64,000 nucleotides of DNA from JAGQOZ01 sp041399205 (GCA_041399205.1 JAWKTK010000005.1:186001-250000), one strand, 5' to 3'. Shown: positions 38,791-48,670, counted from the first letter of the stretch. The notes: generated from the sequence alone by a model not told the origin. Numbers and translations are program-made.

Positions 38791-39114
38791 ATGGCTAAGC
38801 GTTCGAAAGCAAAAGTAAATATGAGTCAGTTGGTGCGAGATTACCAAGCGGCGCATCCCAGCGCGTCGGCAAAAGAAGTAGCGGACGCCGTGGGGGCGAA
38901 GCCGTCGTTGGTTTATAACCTGCGTTCGAACGAAAAGAAAAAGGGAATGTCAGCGAGTGGTCGCGTCCGAAATGCGGTCCGAGGCACCGCGACGTCGTCG
39001 AATGCTTCTTCGGACCTAGACGCGGCCGTCGAGTTTATTGAAACGGTGGGCGGACTTTCGAGAGCAGCTCGAATTATTGAATCGCTGCAACGCCTATCGG
39101 AATCGATTTCGTAA
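38791..39114 (+). CDS. small conserved hypothetical protein
   Basis: 107 residues from ATG 38791 (AAGGA upstream); the frame is open back to 38695, without support. A basic N-terminus (AKRSKAKVN) leads into SQLVRDYQAAHPSASAKEVA and DAVGAKPSLVYNLRSNEKKK, which reads like a helix-turn-helix. A Ser/Ala linker and a C-terminal helix (AVEFIETVGGLSRAARIIES) follow. Possibly DNA-binding; the pattern resembles short planctomycete proteins of unknown function. Not secreted. Confidence 0.65.
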   Translation: MAKRSKAKVNMSQLVRDYQAAHPSASAKEVADAVGAKPSLVYNLRSNEKKKGMSASGRVRNAVRGTATSSNASSDLDAAVEFIETVGGLSRAARIIESLQRLSESIS

Positions 39115-39123
39115 CCACGAAGT

Positions 39124-40166
39124 TCAGTTTCCGATATATCGCGCGTAAACCGACTTGGCTACGCTAATTTCCTCTGTGCCACCAATGATCGCTCGTCCGT
39201 CAGGGAAGACGGACAATTGGAATTCGTCGATGGTGGCTTTCAGCAAGAAAGGATTGACGGTCACGTTTCCTAGGCGAGCCAGTTTTTCCGCCAGAGCAGT
39301 TAAAGATATTTCGCTGCGTTCGGGAAAACTCAACTGAACCGCATTGCGCCCACACAAGACCGCCGTCTGACTGCCTCGTTCACCTTGCAGCCAAAGTCGT
39401 TCGCCCTGAAAACACGCCGGGCACGACTTGGATTCCAACAGTGGTTGCAAATTGATTTGCTTCAAACGATTGTCCCATAAATCAATCACGCGCAAGTCGC
39501 GGCAAATCGCTTCTTCTTTGCCACACACCAACTTTAGTGCCTCGGCTGCTTGCATGGACGCAATCACGTTGATGATCGGTCCCAAGATGCCAGCGGTGTC
39601 GCAAGTTGGCGTGGTCCCCGGCGGCGGTGCGTCAGCCATCAGACAACGCAAGCAGGCTGTCTTGCTGGGAACGATGGTCATGGTTTGGCCTTCGGCGCCA
39701 ATGCAGCCTCCGTAGACCCACGGAATGTGTGTTTCCAACGAAATGTCATTCAACAGAAAGCGAATATCAAAGTTGTCCGTGCCATCGACGATAACGTCCA
39801 CGTCTTGCACAAGTTCACGAATATTCCGGTGATCGACATCCGCCACGATGGGCTCAATTTCAATCTGCGAATTGATCTTGCGCAATCGGTTCGCTGCCGC
39901 AATCGCCTTGGGCAAACCCGACGCGACGTCTTGTTCGTCGTACAGAACTTGCCGCTGAAGATTGTTCAGTTCCAAGAAGTCTCTGTCCACAATTCGTAAA
40001 TGGCCTACACCGGATCGAGCCAACGTGTTGGCCAGCACCGATCCCAATGCACCGCAGCCGCAAACCAAAATCCTGCTTTGCAGAATGCGTTGCTGACCCG
40101 TCGCGCCAATCGCGCGTAACAGGTTTGACGAGCATAGCGGGACAAAGAGTCTTCAGTAGAAGTCAT
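39124..40166 (-). CDS. ThiF/MoeB/HesA-family E1-like adenylyltransferase, one frameshift
   Basis: About 347 residues after one frame change near 40120. ATG 40166 gives MTSTEDSLSRYARQ, the usual MoeB/ThiF N-terminus, and the next frame gives RAIGATGQQRILQSRILVCG with the nucleotide loop GCGALGS. Further: DRDFLELNNLQRQ, VDGTDNFDIRFLLND (catalytic Asp and Arg region), GPIINVIASMQAAEALKLV, and two CxxC pairs (CLRC, CPAC) for zinc. It activates a ubiquitin-like sulphur carrier (ThiS or MoaD type) by adenylation; which one is not shown. An additional C-terminal domain of about 80 residues is present. Cytoplasmic. Confidence 0.82.
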
Positions 40167-40214
40167 GCAACGGAATGGAACGAAAAAAAGTTCTTGTTTA
40201 TTGGATTGGCTCAA

Positions 40215-40281
40215 ACTGTATGGTAGCCCATTTCCCGAAATGCCCGAAGGACGGCAAGTTCGATAGTGGCAGCCATACAGT
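40215..40281. repeat. long-range inverted repeat in a divergent promoter region
   Basis: ACTGTATGG (40215-40223) and CCATACAGT (40273-40281) are perfect complements 49 nt apart, and a smaller CATTT/AAATG hairpin sits inside. The 377-bp divergent region (40167-40543) has no gene. This could be an operator pair, a structured leader or chance; nothing further can be said. Confidence 0.35.
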
Positions 40282-40543
40282 CGATTCGATCGTACGATTG
40301 GCACCTTTTCAGGATCAATTGGATCGCAAGTGTTATCAAAGTGACATCCGTTTGGGATAGCCGACGCGGTGCTTGGTTCGCTACGATTTTTCATGGACGG
40401 CATCCAAATGTTGTCATAGCATGGACTTAGGTACATCGGTCGCTTGCTTGGCGGCTGTCGGCGCAATGCTTGCACTACAGCTAGGCGTTGCGGGCGTTGT
40501 GCCTTCCGAGTTTGGGGACCTCAATCAAAGATTGGTGAGAAAA

Positions 40544-42892
40544 ATGACAAACGGCAATCTCAAACAATGGACCTTCACGGTGTGTTGGGGGGTTCTGGCG
40601 AGTCTTGCGTGGGCTCAACCCGATGAACCTGTTTCCATTCTGGAACAAACCGACGAATTAATCTTGGGTGTGGAAAGCTCTGCAGACGAACCGAGCGAAG
40701 CTGGCGAACCAATCGATACGGAAGAAGGCGTGGAAACCCTGCTGCAGGGGCCCGTGCACGAAGCATTTGCCGAACCGCTTTCCGACGTGGAAGCCGCTAA
40801 GTTGGGAACGCCCATGGCGCCGCCTGCAGCGGTGACCGAAGTGCCTCCCGATTTAGGCGAAGACAGCGAAGGAGCCATCTGGATTCCTGGCTATTGGGCA
40901 TGGGATGACGAACGCAATGAATACATTTGGATCAGCGGATTGTGGCGCAAGCCTCCCCAGGGGCGTACCTGGGTTCCAGGCACTTGGACTCAAGACGGCG
41001 ACGTCTACCGTTGGGTTTCTGGCTATTGGGAATTGACGGACAACATTGCGACCCAAGACATAGGCAATGACGGAGTTGCGGTAGCGCAACGTGCCGCCAT
41101 TCTACCAGTACCTCCTGCATCACTGGAAAACGGTCCGTCCACGGCGTCTCCGTCCGACGACCATTTTTGGGTCCCGGGAACATGGTTGTATCAGAATAGT
41201 TCGTACGCCTGGCGTCCCGGTTTTTGGTCCCCTTGTCACGAAAACTGGATGTGGATTCCGGATCACTACGTGTATCGACCGCAGGGCTGCGTCTTTGTGA
41301 AAGGGTACTGGGATTACCATTGGAACAATCGAGGCGTGTTGTTCGCGCCGGCGATGTTCCATCATCAAGTATTTCGTCCTGGTTTTGTCTATCGGCCGAC
41401 GGTCGTCGTGTCGTTTGGCAATGTGTTAGATCAACTGTGGGTTCGCCCCGGCTATAGTCACTACTATTTTGGCGACTACTATGGACCAGCCTATACGAAC
41501 TACGGAATTGTGCCTTGGTATTCGTACACGACGCTCTCCAGACGCTACTACGATCCGCTATTCGTTTACTTTAGCTGGTCAAATCGCAGTCGCTACGACA
41601 ATCCATACAACTACCTGCGAGACCGCTATAACTTTTATTCGTCGCATCGAGACCAACGGCCGTCCAGAACTTTTCATGATTACTGTCATCATCACCGCGA
41701 CGGAGGTCGGCGCAATACGCTGGCCTACGCCGAATCACTTCGCAAGGTGCCAAACCACGCTGGTTATAGGGCAATTCGGTTTGATCATCAGGGACAAGTC
41801 TTGGCCGGTCGCAATAAAGATCTGAATCGAAATGTCGGACGACAGGGCGGCGGAAACCGAGGTCACTCGCAGGCAACAGGAATACGTCACGCCGGCAACG
41901 CACAGCCGAATCTGGTAAATCGAGGTGACGTTGTTCGCGGCGGCAATCGAGGCGACGTTGTTCGCGGCGGCAATCGAGGTGACGTTGTTCGCGGCGGCAA
42001 TCGAGGTGACGTTGTTCGCGGTGGCAATCGAGGCGACGTTGTTCGCGGTGGTAATCGAGGCGACGTTGTTCGCGGTGGTAATCGAGGCGACGTTGTCCGC
42101 GGCGGTAATCGAGGTGACGTTGTCCGCGGCGGTGATCGAGGCGCTCCAAGCGTTCTGACTCCCTTGGATACGAACCCAAAAGAGACAACTCGCTTAGACC
42201 GATTGAGCCGAAACGGTGCAAATTCCGACGCAAGCATCCGTGATACGCGAGATCGAATTCGTCAGATGGTCTTAGAGCGTTCGCGAAATCAAAACCAAAA
42301 CGCCGGCGTTGTTAATCCTCGAGCGGTTCCGAATCAAACTTCGGGAAATCGCCAAGTGCTGCGGCCTAATGTAGCTGCACCCTCGAACAATGCCGGCCGA
42401 AACAACGTGGTGCGTCCCAATAACGTTCCACGCAACATTCAGCCATCTCGGCGCGGCACAACCATTCAACCCCGAGCTACCAAATCGTTGAATTCGACGC
42501 CGGGTGTGCTACCACCGAATCGAACGAATCGACCGAATTCCGTTCGACCGCGTAGTACCGTGCGACCTAATGCGGTTCGCGTTCAAACGCCGCAAGCAAC
42601 CCAAACGCCTCGGGCGACCAGAAATCTGAACCAAGCCAGAAACGCGGTTTCGCCCAGCCAAATTCGGAACGGTAGCGTGAATGCGAATCGCGTCTCGACA
42701 GCGCCGCGACAACTTCAGCGACCGCAACCGCAAATACGGTCGACGCCACCGAGTTCTCGCGCGACCGCTCGACCTCGAGCCAGCAGTTTTAACGCGCTTC
42801 AGCGGAAAGGAGCCAGCAGCGCAGCGCAGGTTCGAAATCAAAGCCGCGCGATGCAGCAACGAGCGAACAATCGAGCTGGCCGAAAGAACTAG
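40544..42892 (+). CDS. exported YXWGXW-repeat protein with RG-rich tail
   Basis: 782 residues from ATG 40544, which begins a signal peptide (MTNGNLKQWTFTVCWGVLAS, LAWAQ); the frame is open to 40373. Residues about 105-260 hold at least six aromatic repeats of the YXWGXW type (WIPGYWAWDD, WISGLWRKPP, WVPGTWTQDG, WVSGYWELTD, WRPGFWSPCH, FVKGYWDYHW). Then a Tyr-rich stretch, a perfect NRGDVVRGG tandem block and a basic, Asn/Arg/Pro-rich disordered tail. Planctomycete YXWGXW proteins are exported and of unknown role. The tail could bind acidic polymers or RNA-like material; this is inference. A strong terminator follows. Confidence 0.85.
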   Translation: MTNGNLKQWTFTVCWGVLASLAWAQPDEPVSILEQTDELILGVESSADEPSEAGEPIDTEEGVETLLQGPVHEAFAEPLSDVEAAKLGTPMAPPAAVTEVPPDLGEDSEGAIWIPGYWAWDDERNEYIWISGLWRKPPQGRTWVPGTWTQDGDVYRWVSGYWELTDNIATQDIGNDGVAVAQRAAILPVPPASLENGPSTASPSDDHFWVPGTWLYQNSSYAWRPGFWSPCHENWMWIPDHYVYRPQGCVFVKGYWDYHWNNRGVLFAPAMFHHQVFRPGFVYRPTVVVSFGNVLDQLWVRPGYSHYYFGDYYGPAYTNYGIVPWYSYTTLSRRYYDPLFVYFSWSNRSRYDNPYNYLRDRYNFYSSHRDQRPSRTFHDYCHHHRDGGRRNTLAYAESLRKVPNHAGYRAIRFDHQGQVLAGRNKDLNRNVGRQGGGNRGHSQATGIRHAGNAQPNLVNRGDVVRGGNRGDVVRGGNRGDVVRGGNRGDVVRGGNRGDVVRGGNRGDVVRGGNRGDVVRGGNRGDVVRGGDRGAPSVLTPLDTNPKETTRLDRLSRNGANSDASIRDTRDRIRQMVLERSRNQNQNAGVVNPRAVPNQTSGNRQVLRPNVAAPSNNAGRNNVVRPNNVPRNIQPSRRGTTIQPRATKSLNSTPGVLPPNRTNRPNSVRPRSTVRPNAVRVQTPQATQTPRATRNLNQARNAVSPSQIRNGSVNANRVSTAPRQLQRPQPQIRSTPPSSRATARPRASSFNALQRKGASSAAQVRNQSRAMQQRANNRAGRKN
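41918..42133 (+). repeat. eight 27-bp coding tandem repeats (NRGDVVRGG)
   Basis: Eight in-frame copies of aatcgaggtgacgttgttcg plus cggcggc, each coding NRGDVVRGG, then a partial ninth (DRG). Copies differ only at wobble bases (ggt/ggc, gtt/gtc), so the number may vary between strains. RGD occurs in every unit. Confidence 0.9.
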
Positions 42893-42930
42893 TCGCCATA
42901 CACAGGGCGTTTTCCAGGAAAACTTCACAA

Positions 42931-42966
42931 CGGCATACGGATCAAGACATCCGTATGCCGTTTTTT
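42931..42966 (+). terminator. rho-independent terminator of the YXWGXW gene
   Basis: CGGCATACGG (42931-42940) and CCGTATGCCG (42951-42960) form a perfect 10-bp stem with a 10-nt loop, followed by six T. It lies 39 bp after the stop codon at 42890-42892. Confidence 0.9.
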
Positions 42967-43211
42967 CGTGGCAAGTTCATGGAAAATTCATGCGGCGCAC
43001 AACAACCGCTTCAAGACACGAACCAAGATGCCTGGCGACATGGCAATCTACAGGTAACTGGTTGCTATTGCCCAGCAACGGTGTTAAACCATAGTTTTTG
43101 AAAAGACTCTCGCGACGACAGCAGAGCAAACTGTGTCGACGCAGTGGTGACAATCGTAAGTCACGGTTCGCCACTTTCGAATCAAATAAGGCCGCCTTCC
43201 TGGAGCAGATC

Positions 43212-46200
43212 ATGGGTGCCCAAATTCGTCGGCAGTTTGCCATCTCTTGTGCGATGGCCATGTTGGTCGTGGTTTTACCGAACGGTTTGTCTTGCTGCGG
43301 GGACGACTGGCCCGTCTTTCAGCAAAACAACCAGCGAAACGCGAAGTCACTGGAAAACCTGGAAGCGCAGAAGCTGAGTTTAGCTTGGACCTGGAAGTCG
43401 TCCGGTCCACCCGAATCTGCTTGGTCGGGCCCAGCAAAATGGGATGCGTACGCCGGGATCAAAGGCTTGAAGTCGATGCGCAATTACGACCCCGTGTTCC
43501 ATGTGGTCAGTGTGGGAGATCGAGTCTGGTTTGCGTCGTCTGTAGAGGAATGCGTGCGTTGTTTAGATGCTGCAACCGGAAAAGAGATTTGGGTCTTTTA
43601 CGCCGAAGGTCCAGTTCGCATTGCTCCAGCGTATGCCGATGGTAAAGTCTACTTTGGTTCGGACGACGGCTTCGCCTATTGCGTTGATGCGAACCACGGT
43701 CAATTGGTCTGGAAGTTTCAGCCTCGTCCTACCAAGCGAAAGGTCCTGAACAACGGTCGATTGATTTCGCAATGGCCGATTCGAACGGGCGTTTTGGTAG
43801 ACAATGGGATCGCGTACTTCGGCGCGTCGCTACTGCCTTGGGAAAAGTCTTACTTGTGCGCGGTGGATGCGTTGACTGGTTCGCACGAAGGCGATGGTCT
43901 GTATGTCAATGAAATGGATGACGCCACCATGGAAGGTCCGCTGGCAATTGCGCCGGGCAAACTGTTGATTGCGCCTCAAGGCCGAGTTCCACCGCAAATG
44001 TTTCAGGTCAGCGACGGAAAGAGTTTGGGCAGCTTGAGCGGTGGCGGGGGATCGTTTGTTGTACTGACAAAGGATTCGGTCTTTCACGGTCCCGGCAACA
44101 AGACGGGCTGGCTCACGGCCAGTAATCTGCAGACGCGAGAAACCGTGGCGTCTTTTCAAAGCGGCAATGCCATGATTGTGGCTGGTGATACGTCATTGAT
44201 TCAGACGGATCATTCTATTTCGGCTGCCAACTATGCGACTCGGCAACCAACGTGGTCTACCGACTGCGAATGTCCTTTTACCATGGCGCTGGCAGGGAAC
44301 ACTATTTTTACCGGCGGCCAGGATCAAGTGGTCGCGTACAGTGCCAACGACGGAAAACGACAAGGCCGAATTGCGGTGGACGGTAAGGCGTACGGACTGG
44401 CGATTGCCAACGGCACGTTGTTTGTGAGCACGGACACCGGTGCCATCCACGCTTTTCGTGTAGGCGACCAAATAGTTGCTGACGACTCCAGTGACGACGC
44501 TGTGGCAGAACCGAATTCGATCGAAAATTTGGAAGGCCTTGTACCGGTTCCGCCGTTCGAATCCGACCAGTTGGTAAATCGCTGGGTATTTCAACGTCCA
44601 CACGTGCAAGGTTTGGCGGTAGAAGATTTGGCGGGCGATTCGACCATTTCAGTTAACGGTCGGATTCAGCTTTTTCGAACCGGTTCGTTCCAATCAGCCA
44701 AATGCGATAACAGTATCGGCGGCTACGAAGTCACTCGAGATGTTAAATCCAAACTTCTTCCCCGACGGGAATTCACTGCCGAAGCTTGGGTGCGAATTGA
44801 TGAACCTTTAACGTGGGGCGGCATTATTGGCTGCCTGCAAGACAACGGGGATTTTGAACGAGGCTGGTTGTTGGGCTATTCCGACGATCGATTTTTACTG
44901 GCGGTAAAAGCCGCGAATTCCGCTGGCGGTCTGACCTACCTGAAAGCCAAGCAACCGTTTACAACTCGAGCATGGCATCACGTGGTGGGCACGTACGATG
45001 GCCAGCAGATGCGGCTGTATGTGGACGGCAAATTGGCCGCCGATTCGTCGGATCAATCCGGAGATATTCAGTACGCCGACCAGCACGTATACCAAATTGC
45101 AGGTTATCGAGACGACAATGAAAACTATCCGATGACCGGCATGTTGAATGAAATTCGCGTTTATCATCGAGCGATTTCTGACGATGAAGTGGCGGCGGGT
45201 TTCGAAGCCAAGGCGAATGGCTTTCCAGCCGCATCGCCGTTGCCCGATTCGCCCGAATTCCTGCAAGTGGCGGCGGGTCCATGGTCCGAATTTACAGCCA
45301 GTGACGAAGTCACCATTCGATGGAGAACCAACGTTCCAGCGAATAGTCACTTGAATGTGTATCTGGACGGAAAGCCAGTTCAGGAGATTCGTGACAATCA
45401 GCCCGTCACGGAACACGAAGTAGTTCTGCGTGATTTGGGACGTCACCGAGTGTATGAGTACGAGTTGCTTGTCGGACACGGCCAGCAAGATGAAGCGTTG
45501 GACAGCGTGGTTGCCGGTTCAGGAACCACTCAGCGATTTGAACTCGATACGTTTTTCAATTATTCTCCGTCGCCGTTCGCTGCCGAGGATCAGGTTTTCT
45601 GGGAACAAAATACGTCTTACGCCAAAGCGGCTGACCACATTTTGTCACAAGCGAATGTAGATCGAGGCCTCTGCGTGGTTTTGGGCTGTGGTGACGGAAC
45701 GTTGATTTACGAATTGGCCAAACGGTCGAAGTTTCGGTTCGTCGCGTTTGACCCTGACGCAGATCGAGTAGCTCGAGTGCGACACGATTTGCAGTTGGCC
45801 GGACTGTATGGCACTCGAGTGACAATTCATCGAGTCTCTTCGTTGCAAGAAATTCCAGCGACGGGGCGGATTGCCAATCTGGTAGTTTCGGAATCGATCA
45901 TGTCCGGAGACGAAACAACCGTTTCGCTTACCGAAGCCGCTCGTTTGTTGGCTCCTCAAGGCTTGGCCATTTTGGGACGGACATCGCAAGGTGACGAATG
46001 GCTGACCAGTGACAACAAACCGTTTACAGTGACCAAGAATTCGGACGGATGCTGGGCCGCGTTTCGTCAGCCGGCAATCGCCGGAGCCGGTGATTGGGGA
46101 CACATTTACGGACAAACGGACAACAGTCATTACGGCGGCGAAGCCTTGTCTGGCGCGTCGGCGTCGGATGAATTGGTGGTGCAATGGGTCGGTCGCCCAG

Positions 46201-47411
46201 GTGCTCGTTACCAGTCCGACCGTAACGGTCGCAAGACACCCCCGCTGGCCACAGGCGGCAAGATTTTCTTGCAAGGACTGGATCGGATCATCACCTTAGA
46301 TCAATACAACGGCCAAATTTTGTGGGCCTTGGATGTGCCAGAATTCCGTCGCTTCAATATGCCTAGGGATTGTGGCAATTGGTGCGCCAGCGATGAATTC
46401 TTATTCGCGGCAGTTCGTGACAAGTGCTGGAGAATCGATGCGAAAACGGGAACGGTTCAAGCCATGTTGGACGTTCTGCCGGCAGATGCAGACAATCCCT
46501 TCGAATGGGGCTACATCGGTTTGCACAATCGTATTCTGATTGGCAGTTCGGTGGTTGAAGGAAATCTGTGGAAAGACTTCTGGGGCAAAGAAGCTTGGTA
46601 CGACGGGACCAGCGGTCCGGTGGCGGCCAAAGTCTGTAGCGATAACATTTTTGGTGTGGATCCCATTTCAGGTGAAGCCATTTGGGAATATCAAAGTGGC
46701 GTCATCATCAACGCGTCCATCATCATGTCGGACGATTCGTTGTTCTTTGTAGAAAACGAAAATCCCGACTTTCAGAAGGGAACGAATCGTCGCTTAGACG
46801 GCGCCGAATTCTGGAAGGGACAAGTCATCACAGTCTTGGATCCAAATACCGGCGAAGTGAAATGGAAGAAAGAGATTGATACGGAAGATGGAGAAGTTGC
46901 GTTTTATGCGTCGCACGGCAATGGTACCATCGTCCTGGTAGCGTCCAAGGACAAGCACTATCATATCTACGCTTTGGATGAACGAAGTGGCGAACAACTT
47001 TGGCATCAACAGATTCAATGGGGCAAAGGCGCAGCCGATCATGGTTCCCATCTTTCTCGTCCCGCCATCGTGGGTGATAAACTTTTTGTTCGACCTGCCG
47101 TCTTTGATTTGCGAACCGGCAAGAAGCAAGACTTGGTGATTCCTGTGGCAGGTTGTGGAACGTATGCGGTGACCGATAAAGCGTTATTTTTCCGAGGTGG
47201 TTCTGGTCAGAATTCAGCCGTCTGGGACAGCGAATCGGGCAAGTATACAATGTGGAACCGTCTTCGCCCTGACTGTTGGCTCAGCACTATTCCAGCTGGC
47301 GGCATGCTGCTATCTCCAGAAGGAGGCGGCGGCTGTAGCTGCGGAAAATGGATGGAGACTTCATTAGGATTCATTCCAAAGTCTCAGCTGCCCGGTTATC
47401 AAGAGGAATAG
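43212..47411 (+). CDS. exported PQQ propeller-LamG-methyltransferase-PQQ fusion
   Basis: 1,399 residues, intact. ATG 43212 has GGAG seven bases upstream and starts a signal peptide (ISCAMAMLVVVLPNGLSCC). Order: first PQQ-type beta-propeller (about 28-420; W-x-F-A-S-S, GKEIWVFYAEGP, VYFGSDDGFAYCVDA); LamG-like sandwich (about 515-665; FTAEAWVRIDEPLTWGGIIG, WHHVVGTYDGQQMRLYVDG); fibronectin/phosphatase-type sandwich (about 693-773, VTIRWRTNVPANSHLNV); Rossmann class I methyltransferase-like domain (about 800-926; VVLGCGDGTLIYELA motif I, RFVAFDPDADRVARVR motif II); second propeller (about 950-1390). The tail has GGGGCSCGKW. An SAM enzyme outside the cytoplasm would lack cofactor, so the domain may be inactive or bind something else. 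The propellers suggest quinoprotein-like or BamB-like scaffolds. GT2 gene follows 12 bp later. Confidence 0.85.
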   Translation: MGAQIRRQFAISCAMAMLVVVLPNGLSCCGDDWPVFQQNNQRNAKSLENLEAQKLSLAWTWKSSGPPESAWSGPAKWDAYAGIKGLKSMRNYDPVFHVVSVGDRVWFASSVEECVRCLDAATGKEIWVFYAEGPVRIAPAYADGKVYFGSDDGFAYCVDANHGQLVWKFQPRPTKRKVLNNGRLISQWPIRTGVLVDNGIAYFGASLLPWEKSYLCAVDALTGSHEGDGLYVNEMDDATMEGPLAIAPGKLLIAPQGRVPPQMFQVSDGKSLGSLSGGGGSFVVLTKDSVFHGPGNKTGWLTASNLQTRETVASFQSGNAMIVAGDTSLIQTDHSISAANYATRQPTWSTDCECPFTMALAGNTIFTGGQDQVVAYSANDGKRQGRIAVDGKAYGLAIANGTLFVSTDTGAIHAFRVGDQIVADDSSDDAVAEPNSIENLEGLVPVPPFESDQLVNRWVFQRPHVQGLAVEDLAGDSTISVNGRIQLFRTGSFQSAKCDNSIGGYEVTRDVKSKLLPRREFTAEAWVRIDEPLTWGGIIGCLQDNGDFERGWLLGYSDDRFLLAVKAANSAGGLTYLKAKQPFTTRAWHHVVGTYDGQQMRLYVDGKLAADSSDQSGDIQYADQHVYQIAGYRDDNENYPMTGMLNEIRVYHRAISDDEVAAGFEAKANGFPAASPLPDSPEFLQVAAGPWSEFTASDEVTIRWRTNVPANSHLNVYLDGKPVQEIRDNQPVTEHEVVLRDLGRHRVYEYELLVGHGQQDEALDSVVAGSGTTQRFELDTFFNYSPSPFAAEDQVFWEQNTSYAKAADHILSQANVDRGLCVVLGCGDGTLIYELAKRSKFRFVAFDPDADRVARVRHDLQLAGLYGTRVTIHRVSSLQEIPATGRIANLVVSESIMSGDETTVSLTEAARLLAPQGLAILGRTSQGDEWLTSDNKPFTVTKNSDGCWAAFRQPAIAGAGDWGHIYGQTDNSHYGGEALSGASASDELVVQWVGRPGARYQSDRNGRKTPPLATGGKIFLQGLDRIITLDQYNGQILWALDVPEFRRFNMPRDCGNWCASDEFLFAAVRDKCWRIDAKTGTVQAMLDVLPADADNPFEWGYIGLHNRILIGSSVVEGNLWKDFWGKEAWYDGTSGPVAAKVCSDNIFGVDPISGEAIWEYQSGVIINASIIMSDDSLFFVENENPDFQKGTNRRLDGAEFWKGQVITVLDPNTGEVKWKKEIDTEDGEVAFYASHGNGTIVLVASKDKHYHIYALDERSGEQLWHQQIQWGKGAADHGSHLSRPAIVGDKLFVRPAVFDLRTGKKQDLVIPVAGCGTYAVTDKALFFRGGSGQNSAVWDSESGKYTMWNRLRPDCWLSTIPAGGMLLSPEGGGGCSCGKWMETSLGFIPKSQLPGYQEE

Positions 47412-47423
47412 GTTCAAGCATCA

Positions 47424-48578
47424 ATGCAGACGCTGGCAATCAGTTTGGCGTGGCTGACGCTGATTGCGTGTTGTGTGGCAATGACCCGAGTGCTGTGGGG
47501 GCTGAGCCAGATTGCAAAACTTGCTTCGCTACGTCCGTGTACAGACGAAGAAGCCTTTTCGCTTTCCATCATCATGCCGGCGAGAAACGAACAGCTGGAT
47601 ATCGAAGAAGCCGTCCGTTCGTTGCTGCAACAGGACTATCCTGCGTTTGAATTGGTCGTCGTTGATGATCGATCGACTGATCGAACTCCGGAAATCCTAT
47701 GCCGGTTGGCCGAGGAAAATTCACGGCTCAAGGTCGTTCGAATCGACACCTTGCCCGCCGGTTGGTTGGGCAAGAATCACGCTCTGCATGTTGCGGCGGA
47801 ACAGGTTGAATCCGAATTGATCCTGTTTACCGACGCCGACATTGTTTATCAGCCACAGACCTTGCGACGAGCGATTTCAATGGTGCGCATGCATCAATTG
47901 GACCATTTGGCGGTGGTTCCGGAAGTCATCATGCCAAATGTGTTGTTGAGGTCGTTTGCGGTGACGTTTGCGATTTTCTTTTTGCAGTACTTTCGACCTT
48001 GGGCGGCGCGGGATCCAGCCAGTAACGCGTATATCGGGATTGGTGCGTTTAATTTGATTCGCACCAATGTACTTCGTCGTATCGGCGGTTTGGAAAAGCT
48101 ACGGATGCGACCGGACGATGACGTGAAATTGGGTCGAGTGATCAAGATGGCAGGATTTCGACAAGATGTGGCGGTAGGTGCAGATGCGATTGGCGTGCGT
48201 TGGTATCGTTCGCTGCGCGAAGTGATTCGCGGACTCGAGAAAAACGCGTTTTCGGGTGTCGATTACCGCATTAGCGTGACAGTGGTTTCGTCCCTAATGG
48301 CGCTGACATTGAATGTTTGGCCTTTTGTGGCGGTACTGGTGACAGCCGGAGATGTCCAATTGATCAACGGGTTGGTGGGTTTGTTGATGGTGACATTTGT
48401 GACTTGGACCAGTTGGCAAATGAAATCGGGCTGGTGGTCGGGGTTATTGTTTCCCGTGACGGTGTCCATCTTTGTTTACATTCAGTGGCGAACAATGTTA
48501 CTGACACTGTGGCGAGGTGGCATTTCTTGGCGTGATACGTTTTATTCGCTGGACGAACTGAAACGTAACGTCGTATAG
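47424..48578 (+). CDS. GT2-family membrane glycosyltransferase
   Basis: 384 residues. One N-terminal helix (LAISLAWLTLIACCVAMTRV) then a GT-A domain: SIIMPARNEQLDIEEAVRSL, VVVDDRSTDRT, ILFTDADIVY (DxD), and MRPDDDVKLG in the acceptor region. Three helices end the protein (VVSSLMALTLNVWPFVAVLV, FVTWTSWQ..., LFPVTVSIFVYIQ). The PAGWLGKNHAL motif and shape resemble the HpnB-like/hopanoid-associated group, but a role in hopanoids is not shown. It probably adds a sugar to lipid or secreted product at the cytoplasmic face and may be co-transcribed with the upstream fusion protein. Confidence 0.88.
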   Translation: MQTLAISLAWLTLIACCVAMTRVLWGLSQIAKLASLRPCTDEEAFSLSIIMPARNEQLDIEEAVRSLLQQDYPAFELVVVDDRSTDRTPEILCRLAEENSRLKVVRIDTLPAGWLGKNHALHVAAEQVESELILFTDADIVYQPQTLRRAISMVRMHQLDHLAVVPEVIMPNVLLRSFAVTFAIFFLQYFRPWAARDPASNAYIGIGAFNLIRTNVLRRIGGLEKLRMRPDDDVKLGRVIKMAGFRQDVAVGADAIGVRWYRSLREVIRGLEKNAFSGVDYRISVTVVSSLMALTLNVWPFVAVLVTAGDVQLINGLVGLLMVTFVTWTSWQMKSGWWSGLLFPVTVSIFVYIQWRTMLLTLWRGGISWRDTFYSLDELKRNVV

Positions 48579-48595
48579 ACCGTCATCACAAATCC

Positions 48596-48624
48596 TTAAC
48601 AATTTTGTGGCAGGCGAGTAGAAT
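48596..48624 (+). promoter_or_regulatory. candidate promoter of the NHL-dockerin gene
   Basis: TTAACA (48596-48601), a 17-bp spacer and TAGAAT (48619-48624), about 47 bp before the ATG at 48671. Sequence match is good for sigma-70 but no experiment supports it. Confidence 0.4.
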
Positions 48625-48670
48625 CTAGGGTTGATTCCGATTCGAATGTTCGCCATGACTGGATTGATGT

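Noticed and set aside
41918..42133. CRISPR-like array
   Set aside because: Units are contiguous 27-bp coding repeats with no spacers.
41571..42233. 220-codon leftward frame with internal repeats
   Set aside because: Repeat is the complement of the NRGDVVRGG block; no start signal.
45645..46274. 209-codon leftward frame
   Set aside because: Antisense to the methyltransferase-like region; no domain.
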